A stretch of DNA of 64,000 bases from Desulfoscipio sp. XC116 (GCF_039851975.1 NZ_CP156660.1:372001-436000), one strand, 5' to 3'; positions 28,481-40,494 are shown, numbered from the stretch's first letter. Program-made: numbers and translations. The notes: generated by a model from the letters alone, not told the origin.

Positions 28481-28855
28481 ATGCCGACAATCCACCAGCT
28501 AATCAGAAAAGGCAGAGAGGATTTGATTAAAAAATCCACTTCCCCTGCTTTAAAGGAAAGCCCGCAAAAAAGGGGAGTATGCACCAGGGTATATACCACA
28601 ACCCCTAAAAAACCCAACTCGGCACTGCGTAAGGTGGCCAGGGTAAGGCTTACCAATGGTATTGAAGTAACCTCCTATATTCCCGGTATTGGCCATAACC
28701 TGCAGGAGCACTCGGTGGTGCTGGTACGCGGCGGCAGGGTCAAGGACCTGCCTGGCGTAAGGTATCACATTGTAAGGGGTGCGCTTGACTGTGCCGGTGT
28801 GCAGAACCGGAATCGCGGCCGTTCCAAGTATGGTGCTAAACGGCCTAAAAAATAA
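28481..28855 (+). CDS. rpsL: Ribosomal protein S12
   Basis: The 124-residue decoding-centre protein. Motifs [16 protein letters not shown] and [16 protein letters not shown] carry the streptomycin-related lysines in their wild-type state. AAGGAGGTG precedes ATG. Second gene of the str operon, 50 bp before rpsG. Confidence 0.98.
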   Translation: MPTIHQLIRKGREDLIKKSTSPALKESPQKRGVCTRVYTTTPKKPNSALRKVARVRLTNGIEVTSYIPGIGHNLQEHSVVLVRGGRVKDLPGVRYHIVRGALDCAGVQNRNRGRSKYGAKRPKK

Positions 28856-28875
28856 TTTTTTGCTTTTTGTCTTAA

Positions 28876-29376
<501 letters not shown>

Positions 29377-29394
29377 TGAAAGGGGGGGGTCTTA

Positions 29395-31467
29395 ATGGCG
29401 AGGCAGTTTCCGCTTGAAAGAACTCGCAACATTGGCATCATGGCACATATCGACGCCGGAAAGACCACCACCACCGAGCGCATCCTGTTTTATACGGGTA
29501 AAGTGCACAAATTGGGTGAAGTTCATGACGGCGCGGCAACAATGGACTGGATGGTGCAGGAGCAGGAAAGGGGTATTACAATTACCTCGGCTGCAACGTC
29601 GTGCCAATGGCGAGATCATTGTGTAAATATTATAGATACACCCGGGCACGTGGACTTTACGGTGGAAGTGGAAAGATCGCTGCGGGTGTTGGATGGGGCG
29701 GTTGCCGTTTTTTGTTCGGTGGGCGGTGTGGAGCCTCAGTCTGAAACAGTATGGCGGCAGGCTGATAAGTATAGGGTGCCCCGTATCGCTTATATCAATA
29801 AAATGGATCGTGTCGGCGCAGACTTTTTTAACGGCATGGCTATGATGCGTAAGAGATTGGGCGCCAACCCGGTAGCGCTGCAGTTGCCCATTGGTGTGGA
29901 GGAAAACTTTAGCGGCATTGTTGACCTGGTTCGTTACAAGGCTTTCAGATATATTGACGATCTGGGTACCACTAGTGAAGAAACAGATATTCCTGAAGAT
30001 ATGCGGGAGTTGGTTGACGAATACCGGGAAAAACTGCTGGAAGCAGTGGCTGAATTTGACGAGGAATTGATGCTTAAGTATCTTGAAGGGGAACAGCTTA
30101 CCTCTGAAGAGATTAAGAGCGCTTTGCGCAAAGCCGCACTGGCGGTTAAAATTATACCGGTACTTTGCGGGTCTTCTTTTAAAAACAAAGGTGTTCAGCC
30201 TTTATTGGATGCCATTGTGGATTACCTGCCATCTCCGCGGGACGTGCCCGCTATCCGCGGTACTCGTCCCGATACTGACGATGAAGACACGCGTGCAGCT
30301 GATGATGGGGAACCTTTCTCAGCATTGGCGTTTAAAATTATGACGGACCCGTATGTAGGCAAATTAACCTATTTCCGGGTTTACTCCGGGCAAATGGCCA
30401 GCGGGTCGTATATTTATAATTCTTCAAAAGATAAAAGAGAACGTATCGGTCGCATCTTACGGATGCACGCCAACCACCGGGAAGAAGTTAAGGAGATTTA
30501 TTCCGGCGATATAGTGGCTGCGGTGGGACTCAAGGATACTTCCACAGGTGATACCCTGTGTGATGAGAAGCAGGCGATATTGCTGGAATCTATGGAGTTT
30601 CCCGAGCCGGTTATTTCAGTGGCCATTGAACCAAATACTAAAGCCGATCAGGACAAAATGTCTATAGCTTTACAAAAATTAGGCGAAGAAGATCCTACCT
30701 TTAAGGTTAATATTGATGCCGAAACAGGGCAGACCATCATTCGGGGTATGGGCGAACTGCACCTGGAAATTATCGTCGATCGCTTGCTGCGCGAGTTCAA
30801 AGTGCAGGCTACTGTCGGCAAGCCCCAGGTCGCATATAAGGAAACCATCCGCAAAAAAACCAAGGGCGAGGGTAAATTTATACGCCAGTCCGGCGGACGC
30901 GGTCAATATGGTCACGTGGCAATTGAGATTGAACCGACCGATCCTGGCACCGGTTTTGAATTTGTCAATAAAATTGTCGGTGGGGTTATACCCAAGGAAT
31001 ATATACCGGCGGTATCAAATGGCATCTCCGATGCCATGTCCAATGGTGTTGTAGCGTCTTATCCGCTGGTAGATCTGCGGGCCACATTGCTGGATGGATC
31101 TTATCATGATGTAGACTCTTCAGAAATGGCCTTTAAAATAGCAGGCAGTATGGCATTGCAAAATGCGGCCAAAAAGGCCGGAGCTGTGCTGCTTGAACCG
31201 GTCATGAAGGTTGAAATTGTGGTTATGGATGAGTACATGGGGGATGTGATCGGCGATATTAACGCACGCCGGGGGCGTATCGAGGAGATGGAACCGCGGG
31301 GAGTAAACCAGGTTATCCATGGCATAGTACCGTTATCGGAGATGTTTGGTTATGCCACGGAGCTGCGCTCCAGGACCCAGGGGCGGGGCACTTACACTAT
31401 GCAGTTCAGTCATTACGAAGAAGTGCCGCAAAATATTGCGGAAGGCATTGTATCCAAAAGATTTTAA
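29395..31467 (+). CDS. fusA: Elongation factor G
   Basis: The 690-residue translocation GTPase. G-domain motifs are [12 protein letters not shown] (P loop), DTPGHVDF and [10 protein letters not shown]; domains II-V follow with the conserved GMGELHLEI and [10 protein letters not shown]. Standard length, so a true EF-G. AAAGGGGGGGT precedes ATG. The second tuf copy starts 30 bp downstream. Confidence 0.98.
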   Translation: MARQFPLERTRNIGIMAHIDAGKTTTTERILFYTGKVHKLGEVHDGAATMDWMVQEQERGITITSAATSCQWRDHCVNIIDTPGHVDFTVEVERSLRVLDGAVAVFCSVGGVEPQSETVWRQADKYRVPRIAYINKMDRVGADFFNGMAMMRKRLGANPVALQLPIGVEENFSGIVDLVRYKAFRYIDDLGTTSEETDIPEDMRELVDEYREKLLEAVAEFDEELMLKYLEGEQLTSEEIKSALRKAALAVKIIPVLCGSSFKNKGVQPLLDAIVDYLPSPRDVPAIRGTRPDTDDEDTRAADDGEPFSALAFKIMTDPYVGKLTYFRVYSGQMASGSYIYNSSKDKRERIGRILRMHANHREEVKEIYSGDIVAAVGLKDTSTGDTLCDEKQAILLESMEFPEPVISVAIEPNTKADQDKMSIALQKLGEEDPTFKVNIDAETGQTIIRGMGELHLEIIVDRLLREFKVQATVGKPQVAYKETIRKKTKGEGKFIRQSGGRGQYGHVAIEIEPTDPGTGFEFVNKIVGGVIPKEYIPAVSNGISDAMSNGVVASYPLVDLRATLLDGSYHDVDSSEMAFKIAGSMALQNAAKKAGAVLLEPVMKVEIVVMDEYMGDVIGDINARRGRIEEMEPRGVNQVIHGIVPLSEMFGYATELRSRTQGRGTYTMQFSHYEEVPQNIAEGIVSKRF

Positions 31468-31470
31468 GGA

Positions 31471-32696
31471 TAAAGCAAGGAGGAATTAAAACCAACCATG
31501 GCAAAGGCGAAATTTGAGCGGACCAAACCGCACGTAAACATTGGTACCATTGGTCACGTAGACCATGGCAAAACCACGCTGACCGCGGCGATCACCACTA
31601 TACTGTCGACAGTTGGCGGAGCCACAGTGAAGAAATACGATGAGATTGATAACGCACCGGAAGAAAGAGAGCGCGGGATTACCATCAATACCGCCCACGT
31701 GGAATACGAGACCACAGCCAGGCACTACGCGCACGTAGACTGCCCCGGTCACGCCGACTATGTAAAGAATATGATTACCGGCGCAGCCCAGATGGACGGC
31801 TCCATACTGGTAGTATCGGCCGCCGACGGTCCCATGCCCCAGACCCGTGAACATATATTGCTCTCCCGCCAGGTAGGTGTGCCCTATATCGTGGTGTACC
31901 TGAACAAATCCGACCAGGTAGACGACGACGAACTGCTGGAGCTGGTAGACATGGAAGTGCGTGAGCTATTAAGCCAATACGAATTTCCCGGCGACGACAT
32001 ACCTGTAATCACCGGTTCGGCATTAAAAGCGTTGGAATGCGGGTGCGGCAAACGTGACTGCGAATGGTGCAAAAGCGTTTGGGAACTGATGGACGCAGTA
32101 GACTCCTATATTCCCAACCCGGAACGTGACATCGACAAGCCGTTTTTGATGCCTATCGAAGACGTATTCACCATCACCGGTCGCGGTACCGTGGGCACCG
32201 GTCGTATTGAGCGCGGCGCCGTCAAAGTAGGTGAAGAAGTAGAAATCGTAGGTCTCATGGATAAGCCGCGCAAGACCGTCGTTACCGGCGTGGAAATGTT
32301 CCGCAAGATACTTGACCGCGGCGAAGCGGGCGACAATGTAGGCTGTCTGCTGCGCGGTGTAGACCGTAAAGAAATCGAGCGCGGCCAGGTGCTGGCCAAA
32401 CCCGGCAGCATCAAGCCCCATACCAAATTTCACGCGGAAGTATACGTGCTGACCAAAGAAGAGGGCGGCCGGCATACACCGTTTTTCAATGGTTACCGCC
32501 CGCAATTTTACTTCCGCACCACAGACGTGACCGGCGTGGCTCAGCTGCCGGAGGGTGTGGAAATGGTAATGCCCGGCGACAACATTAAAATGGATATCGA
32601 GCTTATTACTCCCATTGCCATAGAAGAAGGATTGCGCTTCGCTATTCGTGAAGGCGGCCGTACCGTGGGCGCCGGTGTTGTTACCGGTATCAACGA
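31471..32696 (+). repeat. Direct repeat copy 2: tuf gene plus leader
   Basis: Partner of 15775-17000, offset 15,696 bp, same orientation. The bases before TAAAGC and after the last codon's second base differ from copy 1. Confidence 0.9.
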
Positions 32697-32700
32697 GTAA
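31498..32700 (+). CDS. tuf: Elongation factor Tu, copy 2
   Basis: The str-operon copy, 30 bp after fusA and 39 bp before rpsJ. Its 400-residue product is identical to copy 1, including the four cysteines near 181-191. Shadow frames on the opposite strand are also identical, which supports nucleotide identity. It ends GAG TAA. The biased GTA/GAC codon use is shared with copy 1 and contrasts with fusA upstream. Confidence 0.98.
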   Translation: MAKAKFERTKPHVNIGTIGHVDHGKTTLTAAITTILSTVGGATVKKYDEIDNAPEERERGITINTAHVEYETTARHYAHVDCPGHADYVKNMITGAAQMDGSILVVSAADGPMPQTREHILLSRQVGVPYIVVYLNKSDQVDDDELLELVDMEVRELLSQYEFPGDDIPVITGSALKALECGCGKRDCEWCKSVWELMDAVDSYIPNPERDIDKPFLMPIEDVFTITGRGTVGTGRIERGAVKVGEEVEIVGLMDKPRKTVVTGVEMFRKILDRGEAGDNVGCLLRGVDRKEIERGQVLAKPGSIKPHTKFHAEVYVLTKEEGGRHTPFFNGYRPQFYFRTTDVTGVAQLPEGVEMVMPGDNIKMDIELITPIAIEEGLRFAIREGGRTVGAGVVTGINE

Positions 32701-32739
32701 TCATTTAAGTGTTTCTTCTAGGCGAAAGGAGGTCAGTGC

Positions 32740-33048
32740 ATGAAAAACCAAAAGATCCGTATCCGGCTTAAGGCGTACGATCACCACATGCTGGACCAGT
32801 CAGCCCAAAAAATAGTGGACACCGCCCGGCGGACCGGCGCCAATGTGGCAGGCCCCGTGCCTTTGCCTACGGAAAAGAATATATATACGATTTTACGTTC
32901 CCCGCACGTCAACAAAGACTCTCGGGAACAGTTTGAGATGAGGACCCATAAGCGGCTCATCGATATTATGGAACCCACGCCCAAAACGGTAGATGCGTTA
33001 ATGCGCCTTGACCTGCCCGCCGGTGTGGATATTGAAATTAAATTATAA
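32740..33048 (+). CDS. rpsJ: Ribosomal protein S10
   Basis: A 102-residue 30S protein, also NusE in antitermination. Typical [17 protein letters not shown] terminus, [19 protein letters not shown] loop and [22 protein letters not shown] terminus. AAAGGAGGT precedes ATG. It starts the S10 operon; 147 bp of non-coding sequence follow. Confidence 0.98.
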   Translation: MKNQKIRIRLKAYDHHMLDQSAQKIVDTARRTGANVAGPVPLPTEKNIYTILRSPHVNKDSREQFEMRTHKRLIDIMEPTPKTVDALMRLDLPAGVDIEIKL

Positions 33049-33180
33049 GAAAATAAACAGATAGCAGTCTCGAAGGTCAAGTTCAGCACATGTGGTCGCG
33101 TCTCACAACCGGCGGCCATTACGTTGAACCGCTGACGGCATCGAAAAGCCTAGGAAGCACAGTACTTCGAGCAGGCTCGG
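33049..33180 (+). ncRNA. Structured untranslated segment between rpsJ and rplC
   Basis: About 130 bases with no frame. CTCGAAG near 33070 can pair with CTTCGAG near 33166, closing a domain with inner helices (GCGG/CCGC; GAAG/CTTC; GCCT/AGGC). Position and closing helix suggest an autoregulatory ribosomal-protein leader for rplC onward. Family not identified. Confidence 0.45.
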
Positions 33181-33195
33181 GAGGTGCATGGAGAA

Positions 33196-33825
33196 ATGCC
33201 CAAAGCAATATTAGGTAAAAAGATTGGCATGACCCAGGTGTTCACAGATGAAGGTATTGCCGTGCCGGTAACCGTTATTGAAGCCGGTCCTTGTACGGTG
33301 GCCCAAAAGAAAACCAGTGCCCAGGATGGTTATAATGCTATCCAAATAGGTTTTGGCGAAAAACGGGAAAACCTATTTAATAAACCCATGAAAGGCCATT
33401 ATGATAAGGCCGGTATAAAGCCCAAGCGTTACTTGCGGGAAGTTCGTGTCGATGACATTGATGCTTACGAAGTTGGGCAGGAAATCAATGTGGACATATT
33501 TACACCCGGCGAAAAAGTGGACGTTGTGGGTACCACCAAAGGTCGCGGTTTTTCGGGTGGTATCAAACGCCATGGATTTCACCGTGGCCCCATGGCGCAC
33601 GGTTCCAAGTATCACCGGCGACCCGGTTCGCTGGCGGCCAAAGGCCCGGCCCGGGTGTTCAAGGGCAGAAAGCTCCCGGGACATTACGGCGCTGAGCGGG
33701 TAACCATACAGAATTTGGAGGTTGTCCGGGCGGATGCCGGGCAGAATCTGCTGGCTGTTAAGGGAGCCATTCCGGGCCCGCGCGGCGGTCTGGTCATGGT
33801 TAAGCAATCCGTAAAAGCCAGGTAA
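33196..33825 (+). CDS. rplC: Ribosomal protein L3
   Basis: A 209-residue 50S assembly initiator near the peptidyl transferase centre. ILGKKIGMTQVF at the N terminus and the central loop GFSGGIKRHGFHRGPMAHGS are characteristic. ATG 33196 has GGGAGGT 11 nt upstream; GTG 33184 overlaps that site. Confidence 0.96.
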   Translation: MPKAILGKKIGMTQVFTDEGIAVPVTVIEAGPCTVAQKKTSAQDGYNAIQIGFGEKRENLFNKPMKGHYDKAGIKPKRYLREVRVDDIDAYEVGQEINVDIFTPGEKVDVVGTTKGRGFSGGIKRHGFHRGPMAHGSKYHRRPGSLAAKGPARVFKGRKLPGHYGAERVTIQNLEVVRADAGQNLLAVKGAIPGPRGGLVMVKQSVKAR

Positions 33826-33855
33826 CGGCGGCGCAGCGAAAGGAGGAAGTCATTC

Positions 33856-34479
33856 ATGCCCAGAGTTGCCATATATAATATGAACGGTGACCAGGTCGGA
33901 GAAATCGACTTAAAGGAAGATATTTTCGGTATTGCTGTTCACCAGCAAGCATTGCATGATGTTGTAACCATGCAGTTGGCCGGTAGGCGGCAGGGCACTC
34001 ACGATACAAAAACCAGGGCCGAGGTCAGTGGCGGCGGCCGTAAGCCGTATCGCCAGAAAGGTACAGGACGGGCTCGGCACGGGTCTATTCGTTCACCCAT
34101 CTGGCGTGGCGGCGGTATTGTTTTCGGACCGCACCCACGCAGTTATAGCTACCGGATACCCAAAAAGGTGCGCAGATTGGCTATGAAATCGGCACTGTCC
34201 TCCAAGGTGGAGGGTGGCACTATTGTAGTGCTGGAAGAGCTTAAACTGGATGCGCCTAAAACCAAGGATATGGTTAAAATACTGAAAAACCTTAAAGTTG
34301 ATAATAAAGCTTTAGTAGTAACAGCGGAAAGGGACGACGCGGTTTATAGGTCGGCACGTAACATACCGGGCATCAAACAATTAAGCGTTCCGGGGCTGAA
34401 TGTATACGATTTGCTGGCGCATAAAACGCTGGTTATTACTAAAGATGCGGTGGCCAGGGTTGAGGAGGTGTTTGTTTAA
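33856..34479 (+). CDS. rplD: Ribosomal protein L4
   Basis: A 207-residue 50S protein lining the exit tunnel; E. coli L4 represses the S10 operon. The tunnel loop ([19 protein letters not shown]) is intact. AAAGGAGGAAG precedes ATG. The stop overlaps the rplW start by one base (TAATG). Confidence 0.97.
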   Translation: MPRVAIYNMNGDQVGEIDLKEDIFGIAVHQQALHDVVTMQLAGRRQGTHDTKTRAEVSGGGRKPYRQKGTGRARHGSIRSPIWRGGGIVFGPHPRSYSYRIPKKVRRLAMKSALSSKVEGGTIVVLEELKLDAPKTKDMVKILKNLKVDNKALVVTAERDDAVYRSARNIPGIKQLSVPGLNVYDLLAHKTLVITKDAVARVEEVFV

Positions 34480-34766
34480 TGAAAAATCCTCGCGATATTA
34501 TTAAAAAACCGGTGGTCACTGAGAAGAGTATGAGCTTGGTGGAGGAAAACAAGTACACATTTATTGTGGATATGGGTGCCAATAAAATTGAAATTCGCCA
34601 GGCTGTGGAAGAATTGTTTAATGTTAAAGTCGATAAGGTGCGTACCATGCGAGTTAAAGGTAAATTGAAGCGGGTTCGTCACCGTTGGGGTAAGACGCCC
34701 GATCGCAAAAAAGCCATAGTTACCCTTAAAGAGGGGCAAAAAATTCAACTCTTCGAGGGTGTTTAG
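34479..34766 (+). CDS. rplW: Ribosomal protein L23
   Basis: A 95-residue protein at the tunnel exit, docking site for SRP and trigger factor. Typical [13 protein letters not shown] start and the [19 protein letters not shown] segment. Coupled to rplD by a one-base overlap. Confidence 0.97.
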   Translation: MKNPRDIIKKPVVTEKSMSLVEENKYTFIVDMGANKIEIRQAVEELFNVKVDKVRTMRVKGKLKRVRHRWGKTPDRKKAIVTLKEGQKIQLFEGV

Positions 34767-34776
34767 TGAAATGACC

Positions 34777-34804
34777 CCTTCGATGTTCTTTACGGGCTCG
34801 AAGG
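34777..34804 (+). other. Hairpin between rplW and rplB
   Basis: CCTTCGA (34777-34783) and TCGAAGG (34798-34804) form a 7-bp stem with a 14-nt loop, just ahead of the rplB ribosome site. No T run, so not a terminator. Confidence 0.5.
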
Positions 34805-34825
34805 TGCGATAAGGAGGGAAACCAG

Positions 34826-35653
34826 GTGGGGATTAAAAAATTCAAACCTACATCGCCGGGTCGGAGGTTTGTAACTGTTTCAACCTTCGAGGAAATAACT
34901 GCCACCGAGCCGGAAAAGTCCCTGCTGGAACCGCTTAAGAGTAAAGGCGGCAGAAATGCCAGCGGCAGAATAACCGTCCGTCATCGTGGCGGCGGACATA
35001 AACGGATGTACCGGATAATTGACTTTAAGCGCGATAAAGACGGTATACCGGCTAAGGTAGCCACCATTGAATACGACCCAAACCGTTCGGCGCGTATTGC
35101 CCTGTTGCATTATGCCGACGGTGAAAAACGTTATATCCTTGCACCGGCGGGCCTGCAAGTGGGGCAGAAGATAGAATCGGGTTCCGACGCCGATATCAAA
35201 GTGGGCAATGCTTTAGCTTTGCGTGATATTCCGGTAGGTACCATGATTCATAATCTTGAGCTGCATCCCAAGGGCGGCGGCCAGTTGGTGCGTTCCGCCG
35301 GTACTGCGGCTCAGCTTATGGCTAAAGAAGGCAAATACGCACATGTGCGCATGCCTTCGGGAGAAATGCGTTTGATATTACAGGATTGCCGTGCTACTAT
35401 TGGACAGGTGGGCAATGTGGACCATGAGAACATATCTGTGGGTAAAGCCGGTCGCACACGTTGGTTAGGCATTCGCCCGACAGTGCGCGGCGTGGTGATG
35501 AACCCGGTGGACCACCCCCATGGCGGTGGCGAGGGCCGTTCACCCGTTGGCAGAAACCCGGTTACTCCCTGGGGTAAGCCTGCTTTGGGAGCACGTACCA
35601 GGAAGAAAAAACCCAGTGATCGTTTAATTGTTAAGCGGCGTGGTAAAAAATAA
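34826..35653 (+). CDS. rplB: Ribosomal protein L2
   Basis: A 275-residue protein essential for subunit association and peptidyl transfer. The C-terminal signature [18 protein letters not shown] with the key histidine is present. GTG start, 8 nt after AAGGAGG. Confidence 0.98.
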   Translation: MGIKKFKPTSPGRRFVTVSTFEEITATEPEKSLLEPLKSKGGRNASGRITVRHRGGGHKRMYRIIDFKRDKDGIPAKVATIEYDPNRSARIALLHYADGEKRYILAPAGLQVGQKIESGSDADIKVGNALALRDIPVGTMIHNLELHPKGGGQLVRSAGTAAQLMAKEGKYAHVRMPSGEMRLILQDCRATIGQVGNVDHENISVGKAGRTRWLGIRPTVRGVVMNPVDHPHGGGEGRSPVGRNPVTPWGKPALGARTRKKKPSDRLIVKRRGKK

Positions 35654-35686
35654 GTATATGTACAGGTGTAGGAAGGAGGCCAGCCG

Positions 35687-35971
35687 ATGGGTCGCTCTCT
35701 GAAAAAAGGCCCGTATTGTGAGGAAAAACTCCTTAATAGAATCCAAGAGATGAATGACAAGGGCGATAAAAGGGTCATTAAGACGTGGTCCCGCCGTTCC
35801 ACCATCTTCCCGGATATGATCGGGCATACCATTGCGGTACATGATGGCAGAAAACATGTTCCCGTATACGTAACCGAGGATATGGTTGGACATAAGTTAG
35901 GCGAATTCGCCCCCACGAGGCTTTTCAGGGGTCACGGATCACATACTGAAAGGTCGACGTCTTTGAAGTAA
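35687..35971 (+). CDS. rpsS: Ribosomal protein S19
   Basis: A 94-residue 30S head protein contacting 23S r[17 protein letters not shown] and [26 protein letters not shown]-type segments are typical. GGAAGGAGG precedes ATG; 21 bp to rplV. Confidence 0.97.
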   Translation: MGRSLKKGPYCEEKLLNRIQEMNDKGDKRVIKTWSRRSTIFPDMIGHTIAVHDGRKHVPVYVTEDMVGHKLGEFAPTRLFRGHGSHTERSTSLK

Positions 35972-35992
35972 ACGTGTAAAGGGGGTAAAACC

Positions 35993-36337
35993 ATGCAAGA
36001 AGCAAAAGCGGTTGCGAAATATATTCGCATCTCCCCACGTAAAGTGCGTCAGGTTATTGACATTATCAGGGGTAAGGATGTGCAGGAGGCGCTGGCTCTA
36101 TTAAAATTTACACCCAAGCGGGCTTCTGTTCCCGTGGCTAAAGTGGTTAAATCAGCCGCCGCCAACGCCGAGCATAATTATGAAATGAATAAGGATAACC
36201 TGTATGTGGCCGCCTGCTATGTTGATCAAGGACCCACCTTAAAACGGTGGCAGCCCCGGGCCATGGGCCGTGCGGATGTACTGCGCCGCCGTACCAGCCA
36301 CATTACCGTGGTAGTACAAGAGAAGAAGGAGGGTTAG
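35993..36337 (+). CDS. rplV: Ribosomal protein L22
   Basis: A 114-residue protein whose beta-hairpin reaches the exit tunnel. [18 protein letters not shown] and the hairpin [16 protein letters not shown] are present. One base separates it from rpsC, so coupling is likely. Confidence 0.97.
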   Translation: MQEAKAVAKYIRISPRKVRQVIDIIRGKDVQEALALLKFTPKRASVPVAKVVKSAAANAEHNYEMNKDNLYVAACYVDQGPTLKRWQPRAMGRADVLRRRTSHITVVVQEKKEG

Positions 36338-36338
36338 T

Positions 36339-37004
36339 GTGGGCCAGAAGGTAAATCCGGTAGGATTGCGCATAGGCATTATAAAAGACTGGGAAGGTAA
36401 ATGGTATGCGGACAAGAAAAATTTTCCCGCTCTTTTGCTGGAGGATTTTAATATCCGCAAGTTTGTTAAAAAGAAATTGTATGCGGCCGGTATTGCCCGT
36501 ATCCAGATTGAGCGGGCCGCCAACAAAATAAAATTATCTATCCACACGGCCAAGCCGGGTATCGTCATCGGGCGGGGCGGTGCCGAGGTGGAGAATTTAC
36601 GCAAGCAGTTGGAGCAAATGACCGGTAAGCATGTAAATATTAATATAGTTGAAGTTAAAGTACCTGAAATTGATGCCCAACTGTTGTCTGAGAATGTGGC
36701 TTCACAGTTGGTAAGAAGAATTGCTTTTCGCCGGGCCATGAAGCAAAGCGTGGGCAGGGCCATGAAAATGGGCGCCAAGGGAATCAAGATTTCCTGCAGC
36801 GGTCGACTGGCCGGCGCTGAAATTGCCCGGACCGAATGGTATAGTGAAGGCAAAGTGCCCCTGCATACATTGCGGGCCGATATTGATTACGGCTTTGCCG
36901 AAGCGAACACAACTTATGGTAAAATCGGTGTTAAGGTTTGGATATATAAAGGAGAAGTTCTACCGGAAGTTAAGAGAACCGCTGCCGGTAAAGGAGGCGA
37001 ATAG
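36339..37004 (+). CDS. rpsC: Ribosomal protein S3
   Basis: A 221-residue protein at the mRNA entry. KH domain with [14 protein letters not shown] and the C-terminal [17 protein letters not shown] block. GTG start after AAGGAGGGTTA. Confidence 0.97.
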   Translation: MGQKVNPVGLRIGIIKDWEGKWYADKKNFPALLLEDFNIRKFVKKKLYAAGIARIQIERAANKIKLSIHTAKPGIVIGRGGAEVENLRKQLEQMTGKHVNINIVEVKVPEIDAQLLSENVASQLVRRIAFRRAMKQSVGRAMKMGAKGIKISCSGRLAGAEIARTEWYSEGKVPLHTLRADIDYGFAEANTTYGKIGVKVWIYKGEVLPEVKRTAAGKGGE

Positions 37005-37009
37005 GCTCT

Positions 37010-37444
37010 ATGCTCATTCCAAAAAGGGTAAAATACCGCAAGCAGCGTCGCGGGGCGATACCCTCGGGTAAATCCAAGGGGGGCAATGAAGTCCATTTCG
37101 GAGAATATGGGTTAAAGGCTTTAGAGCCAGGCTGGATTACCAACCGGCAAATTGAGGCGGCTCGTATTGCTATGACCCGTTATATCAAGCGGGGCGGTAA
37201 AGTATGGATTAAAATTTTCCCCGATAAACCGGTAACCAAGAAGCCGGCTGAGACTCGGATGGGCAGCGGTAAAGGCGCTCCCGAGTGGTGGGTGGCGGTA
37301 GTGAAGCCCGGTAGGATAATGTTTGAATTGGCCGGCGTTAGTGAAGAGGTTGCCCGGGAGGCCATGCGCCTGGCCTCGCACAAGCTGCCCATAAAAACTA
37401 AGTTTGTAAGACGTGGGGAAGTAGGTGAGGCAAGTGAAAGCTAA
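37010..37444 (+). CDS. rplP: Ribosomal protein L16
   Basis: A 144-residue protein near the A site. [12 protein letters not shown], the tRNA-contacting [18 protein letters not shown] block and the C-terminal KLPIKTKFV are conserved. The end overlaps rpmC. Confidence 0.97.
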   Translation: MLIPKRVKYRKQRRGAIPSGKSKGGNEVHFGEYGLKALEPGWITNRQIEAARIAMTRYIKRGGKVWIKIFPDKPVTKKPAETRMGSGKGAPEWWVAVVKPGRIMFELAGVSEEVAREAMRLASHKLPIKTKFVRRGEVGEASES

Positions 37445-37637
37445 GGAACTTCGCGATATGACCGTTGAGGAACTGCAAAAGAAAATGAACGATACTAAGG
37501 ATGAATTGTTCCGGCTACGCTTTCAACTGGCTACCGGACAATTGGATAACCCGATGCGCATAAAGGAAGTGCGCAGAAACATTGCCCGCGTCATAACTGT
37601 CATTCGGGAAAGGGAAATCGGTATTAAGCGGGCTTAA
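37434..37637 (+). CDS. rpmC: Ribosomal protein L29
   Basis: A 67-residue two-helix protein at the tunnel exit ([34 protein letters not shown]). GTG 37434 gives the family N terminus; GTG 37425 is in frame. The start overlaps rplP by 11 bp. Confidence 0.93.
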   Translation: MKAKELRDMTVEELQKKMNDTKDELFRLRFQLATGQLDNPMRIKEVRRNIARVITVIREREIGIKRA

Positions 37638-37675
37638 TGAAAAACATATTATCCCGATGCAGGAAGGGGGTAGCC

Positions 37676-37942
37676 ATGTTGGCGGAGCGCAATTTGCGCA
37701 AAACTCAAACAGGTATGGTTGTAAGCAACAAAATGGATAAAACCGCGGTGGTAGCTGTGGAAACATTGGTTAGACACCCGCTTTACAACCGAACTATTAG
37801 GCAAACTAAAAAATATAAGGCACATGATGAGGAAAATATATGTAATATCGGCGACAAGGTCAAAATAATGGAGACCAGGCCATTGTCCAAAGATAAGCGG
37901 TGGCGTGTGGTGGAAATATTGCGTAAGACAGAGCAGTTATAG
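37676..37942 (+). CDS. rpsQ: Ribosomal protein S17
   Basis: An 88-residue OB-fold 16S-binding protein ([38 protein letters not shown]). ATG 37676 follows GGAAGGGGG; the frame is open to 37637 but without a ribosome site. Confidence 0.95.
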   Translation: MLAERNLRKTQTGMVVSNKMDKTAVVAVETLVRHPLYNRTIRQTKKYKAHDEENICNIGDKVKIMETRPLSKDKRWRVVEILRKTEQL

Positions 37943-37985
37943 CCGCCGGTAGCCCGCCGGTTATTGTGCAAAGGAGGCTAATTCG

Positions 37986-38354
37986 GTGATTCAAGTACAA
38001 TCGATGCTTAGAGCGGCAGACAATACCGGTGCCCGTAAGCTGATGTGTATCCGCGTGATGGGCGGTTCGTTACGCCGATATGCCAGCCTGGGCGATGTGG
38101 TGGTTGCCTCCGTCAAGGAAGCCACACCAGGCGGCGTTGTTAAGAAAGGGGACGTGGTTAAGGCTGTTATCGTGCGCACCAAAAAGGAAGTGCGTCGTCC
38201 CGATGGATCATATATTAAATTTGATGAGAACGCCGCGGTAATTATTAAAGATGACGGAACTCCGCGTGGCACCCGTATATTCGGACCCGTGGCCCGGGAA
38301 TTGAGAGAGCACGATTATATGAAAATTGTCTCCCTGGCCCCGGAAGTATTGTAG
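37986..38354 (+). CDS. rplN: Ribosomal protein L14
   Basis: A 122-residue intersubunit-bridge protein; begins [20 protein letters not shown] and ends [15 protein letters not shown], the usual bacterial form. GTG start after AAAGGAGG. First gene of the spc set. Confidence 0.98.
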   Translation: MIQVQSMLRAADNTGARKLMCIRVMGGSLRRYASLGDVVVASVKEATPGGVVKKGDVVKAVIVRTKKEVRRPDGSYIKFDENAAVIIKDDGTPRGTRIFGPVARELREHDYMKIVSLAPEVL

Positions 38355-38383
38355 TAAATGCCGCTACAGGAGGTGTAACGGAT

Positions 38384-38710
38384 ATGACCAAGCCCAAAGT
38401 GCATGTGCATAAAGGCGATACAGTGCTGGTGATTCGCGGCAAAAGCGCTGGTAAAAAAGGTAAGGTGCTGGAAGTGCAGCTTGCTAAAAGTCGCGTGGTG
38501 GTGGAAGGGGTTAACAAGGTTAAACGTCATACCAAGCCAACACGCAGTATGCCGCAGGGTGGCATTATGGAAAGGGAAGCCCCCATCCACAGCTCCAATG
38601 TAATGCTATATTGCAGCAAGTGTAACCAACCCACCCGGGTGGGGAGAAAAATACTGGAAGACGGTAAGAAAGTTCGCCAGTGCAAGAGATGCGGGGAAGT
38701 GCTCAGCTAA
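38384..38710 (+). CDS. rplX: Ribosomal protein L24 with C-terminal CxxC pairs
   Basis: A 108-residue assembly protein with an N-terminal KOW motif ([22 protein letters not shown]). The C terminus adds two CxxC pairs (CSKC and CKRC), a zinc-ribbon form that E. coli L24 lacks. AGGAGGTG precedes ATG. Confidence 0.96.
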   Translation: MTKPKVHVHKGDTVLVIRGKSAGKKGKVLEVQLAKSRVVVEGVNKVKRHTKPTRSMPQGGIMEREAPIHSSNVMLYCSKCNQPTRVGRKILEDGKKVRQCKRCGEVLS

Positions 38711-38733
38711 CCCGGCGGAAGGAGGGTATAGGT

Positions 38734-39276
38734 GTGCCCAGGCTCAAGGATAAATTTAAAGATGAAGTAGTCAAGGCTATGATGGAACGGTTTGGCTATA
38801 AAAATTCCATGCAGGTCCCCAGGCTGGAAAAGGTTGTTATTAACATGGGTGTTGGCGAGGCCATCCAGAACAGCAAGGCCATTGATGCCGCGGTAAACGA
38901 TTTAATGATCATATCAGGTCAGCGCCCGGTGGTTACCAAGGCCAAAAAATCCATCGCCGCATTTAAATTGCGTGCCGGGATGAATGTAGGCTGTAAGGTT
39001 ACCTTGCGGGGCGATCGTATGTGCGAATTCGTAGACAGGCTGTTTAACATTGCTCTTCCGCGGGTGCGCGACTTCCGTGGGATATCCCCGAAGTCATTTG
39101 ACGGGCGGGGCAATTACAGCATGGGTGTTCGGGAACAGCTTATTTTCCCGGAAATTGAATATGATAAAATCGACAAAGTCAGGGGCATGGATATAATTTT
39201 TGTCACTACCGCCCGGACAGACGAAGAGGCCCGGGAATTGCTCCGTTTACTCGGAATGCCGTTTAAAGCCGCCTGA
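38734..39276 (+). CDS. rplE: Ribosomal protein L5
   Basis: A 180-residue 5S rRNA-binding protein ([54 protein letters not shown]). GTG 38734 is 7 nt after GGAGGG; the open frame upstream to 38680 overlaps rplX and is rejected. Confidence 0.96.
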   Translation: MPRLKDKFKDEVVKAMMERFGYKNSMQVPRLEKVVINMGVGEAIQNSKAIDAAVNDLMIISGQRPVVTKAKKSIAAFKLRAGMNVGCKVTLRGDRMCEFVDRLFNIALPRVRDFRGISPKSFDGRGNYSMGVREQLIFPEIEYDKIDKVRGMDIIFVTTARTDEEARELLRLLGMPFKAA

Positions 39277-39316
39277 TCGAAGATAATATTGGCCTTAAGC
39301 AAAAGGAGGGAAATGT

Positions 39317-39502
39317 GTGGCTAAAAAATCAATGGTAGCCAGGTCCAAGCGCCCTCCCAAATTTACGGTGCGGGCGCACAACAGATGTAATATATGTGGC
39401 CGGCCTCATGCTTACATGCGCAAGTTCGGGATCTGTCGGGTTTGTTTCCGGGAGTTGGCATATAAGGGCGAGATACCCGGACTGAGGAAGGCCAGTTGGT
39501 AA
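39317..39502 (+). CDS. rpsN: Ribosomal protein S14, zinc type
   Basis: A 61-residue short S14 with the zinc ligands CNIC and CRVC. GTG start after AAAGGAGGG. Being the zinc form, it fits the other Cys-containing ribosomal proteins here. Confidence 0.97.
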   Translation: MAKKSMVARSKRPPKFTVRAHNRCNICGRPHAYMRKFGICRVCFRELAYKGEIPGLRKASW

Positions 39503-39523
39503 AAGGAAGGAGGTATTCCTTAG

Positions 39524-39922
39524 ATGGTGATGACTGATCCTGTTGCCGATTTCTTGACTCGTATTCGAAACGGCAATATGGTTTTTCACGATAAAATTGA
39601 AGCACCCGCTTCCAAGATGAAGCGATCTATTGCAGATATTCTTAAACAAGAAGGTTTTATCAGGGATTATGAGTATATTGAGGATGGCAAACAGGGTGTT
39701 TTACGTGTTTACCTCAAGTACAGCGCAGGTAAAGAGCGGGTGATTACCGGCCTAAAACGCATATCCAAACCCGGATTGCGGGTATATGCCCGTAAGGATT
39801 CCATTCCCAAGGTGTTAGGTGGGCTGGGCATTGCTATAATATCCACCTCCCGGGGGATCATGACCGACAAAAAAGCCCGCAAAGAGGGCCTCGGCGGCGA
39901 GGTAATCTGCTACGTCTGGTAG
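39524..39922 (+). CDS. rpsH: Ribosomal protein S8
   Basis: A 132-residue central-domain 16S-binding protein; E. coli S8 represses the spc operon. [15 protein letters not shown] start and [21 protein letters not shown] end are typical. ATG 39524 after AAGGAGG; ATG 39530 is in frame. Confidence 0.97.
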   Translation: MVMTDPVADFLTRIRNGNMVFHDKIEAPASKMKRSIADILKQEGFIRDYEYIEDGKQGVLRVYLKYSAGKERVITGLKRISKPGLRVYARKDSIPKVLGGLGIAIISTSRGIMTDKKARKEGLGGEVICYVW

Positions 39923-39948
39923 CGAAAGGGGCATAGGAGGTGTAAGGC

Positions 39949-40494
39949 ATGAGCAGAATCGGCAAAAAACCGGTGCCGCTTCCTGATAAGGTTACGGCCA
40001 CGCTGGACGGAAGAACTGTACGGGTCGAAGGCCCCAAAGGGAAGCTGGAAAAAGAGTTTCATCAGGACATGCAAATTAAGTTTATGGATGACCGCACAAT
40101 GGTAGTGGAGAGGCCTTCGGATAATAAGTTGCACAGGTCATTGCACGGTCTCACTCGTACCTTGTTAAACAATATGGTGCAGGGCGTTGCCAATGGTTTT
40201 CAGAAGAATTTGGAACTGGTAGGTGTGGGTTACCGGGCTGCCATGCAGGGTAATAAGCTGGTACTGACGGTGGGTTACTCGCATCCGGTGGAAATTATAC
40301 CCCCGCCGGGGATAGAAATTGAAGTTCCTGCTCCTACCAAAATATCAGTTAAAGGAATCGATAAGGAAATGGTAGGCGCCATAGCGGCCAATATTCGGTC
40401 GGTAAGGGAACCCGAGCCTTACAAGGGTAAAGGCATTAAGTATGAGGGTGAGCATATCCGCCGTAAAGTGGGCAAGGCCGGGGCTAAACGTTAA
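39949..40494 (+). CDS. rplF: Ribosomal protein L6
   Basis: A 181-residue two-domain protein near the sarcin-ricin loop. [14 protein letters not shown] start and [24 protein letters not shown] end. AGGAGGTG precedes ATG. Confidence 0.98.
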   Translation: MSRIGKKPVPLPDKVTATLDGRTVRVEGPKGKLEKEFHQDMQIKFMDDRTMVVERPSDNKLHRSLHGLTRTLLNNMVQGVANGFQKNLELVGVGYRAAMQGNKLVLTVGYSHPVEIIPPPGIEIEVPAPTKISVKGIDKEMVGAIAANIRSVREPEPYKGKGIKYEGEHIRRKVGKAGAKR

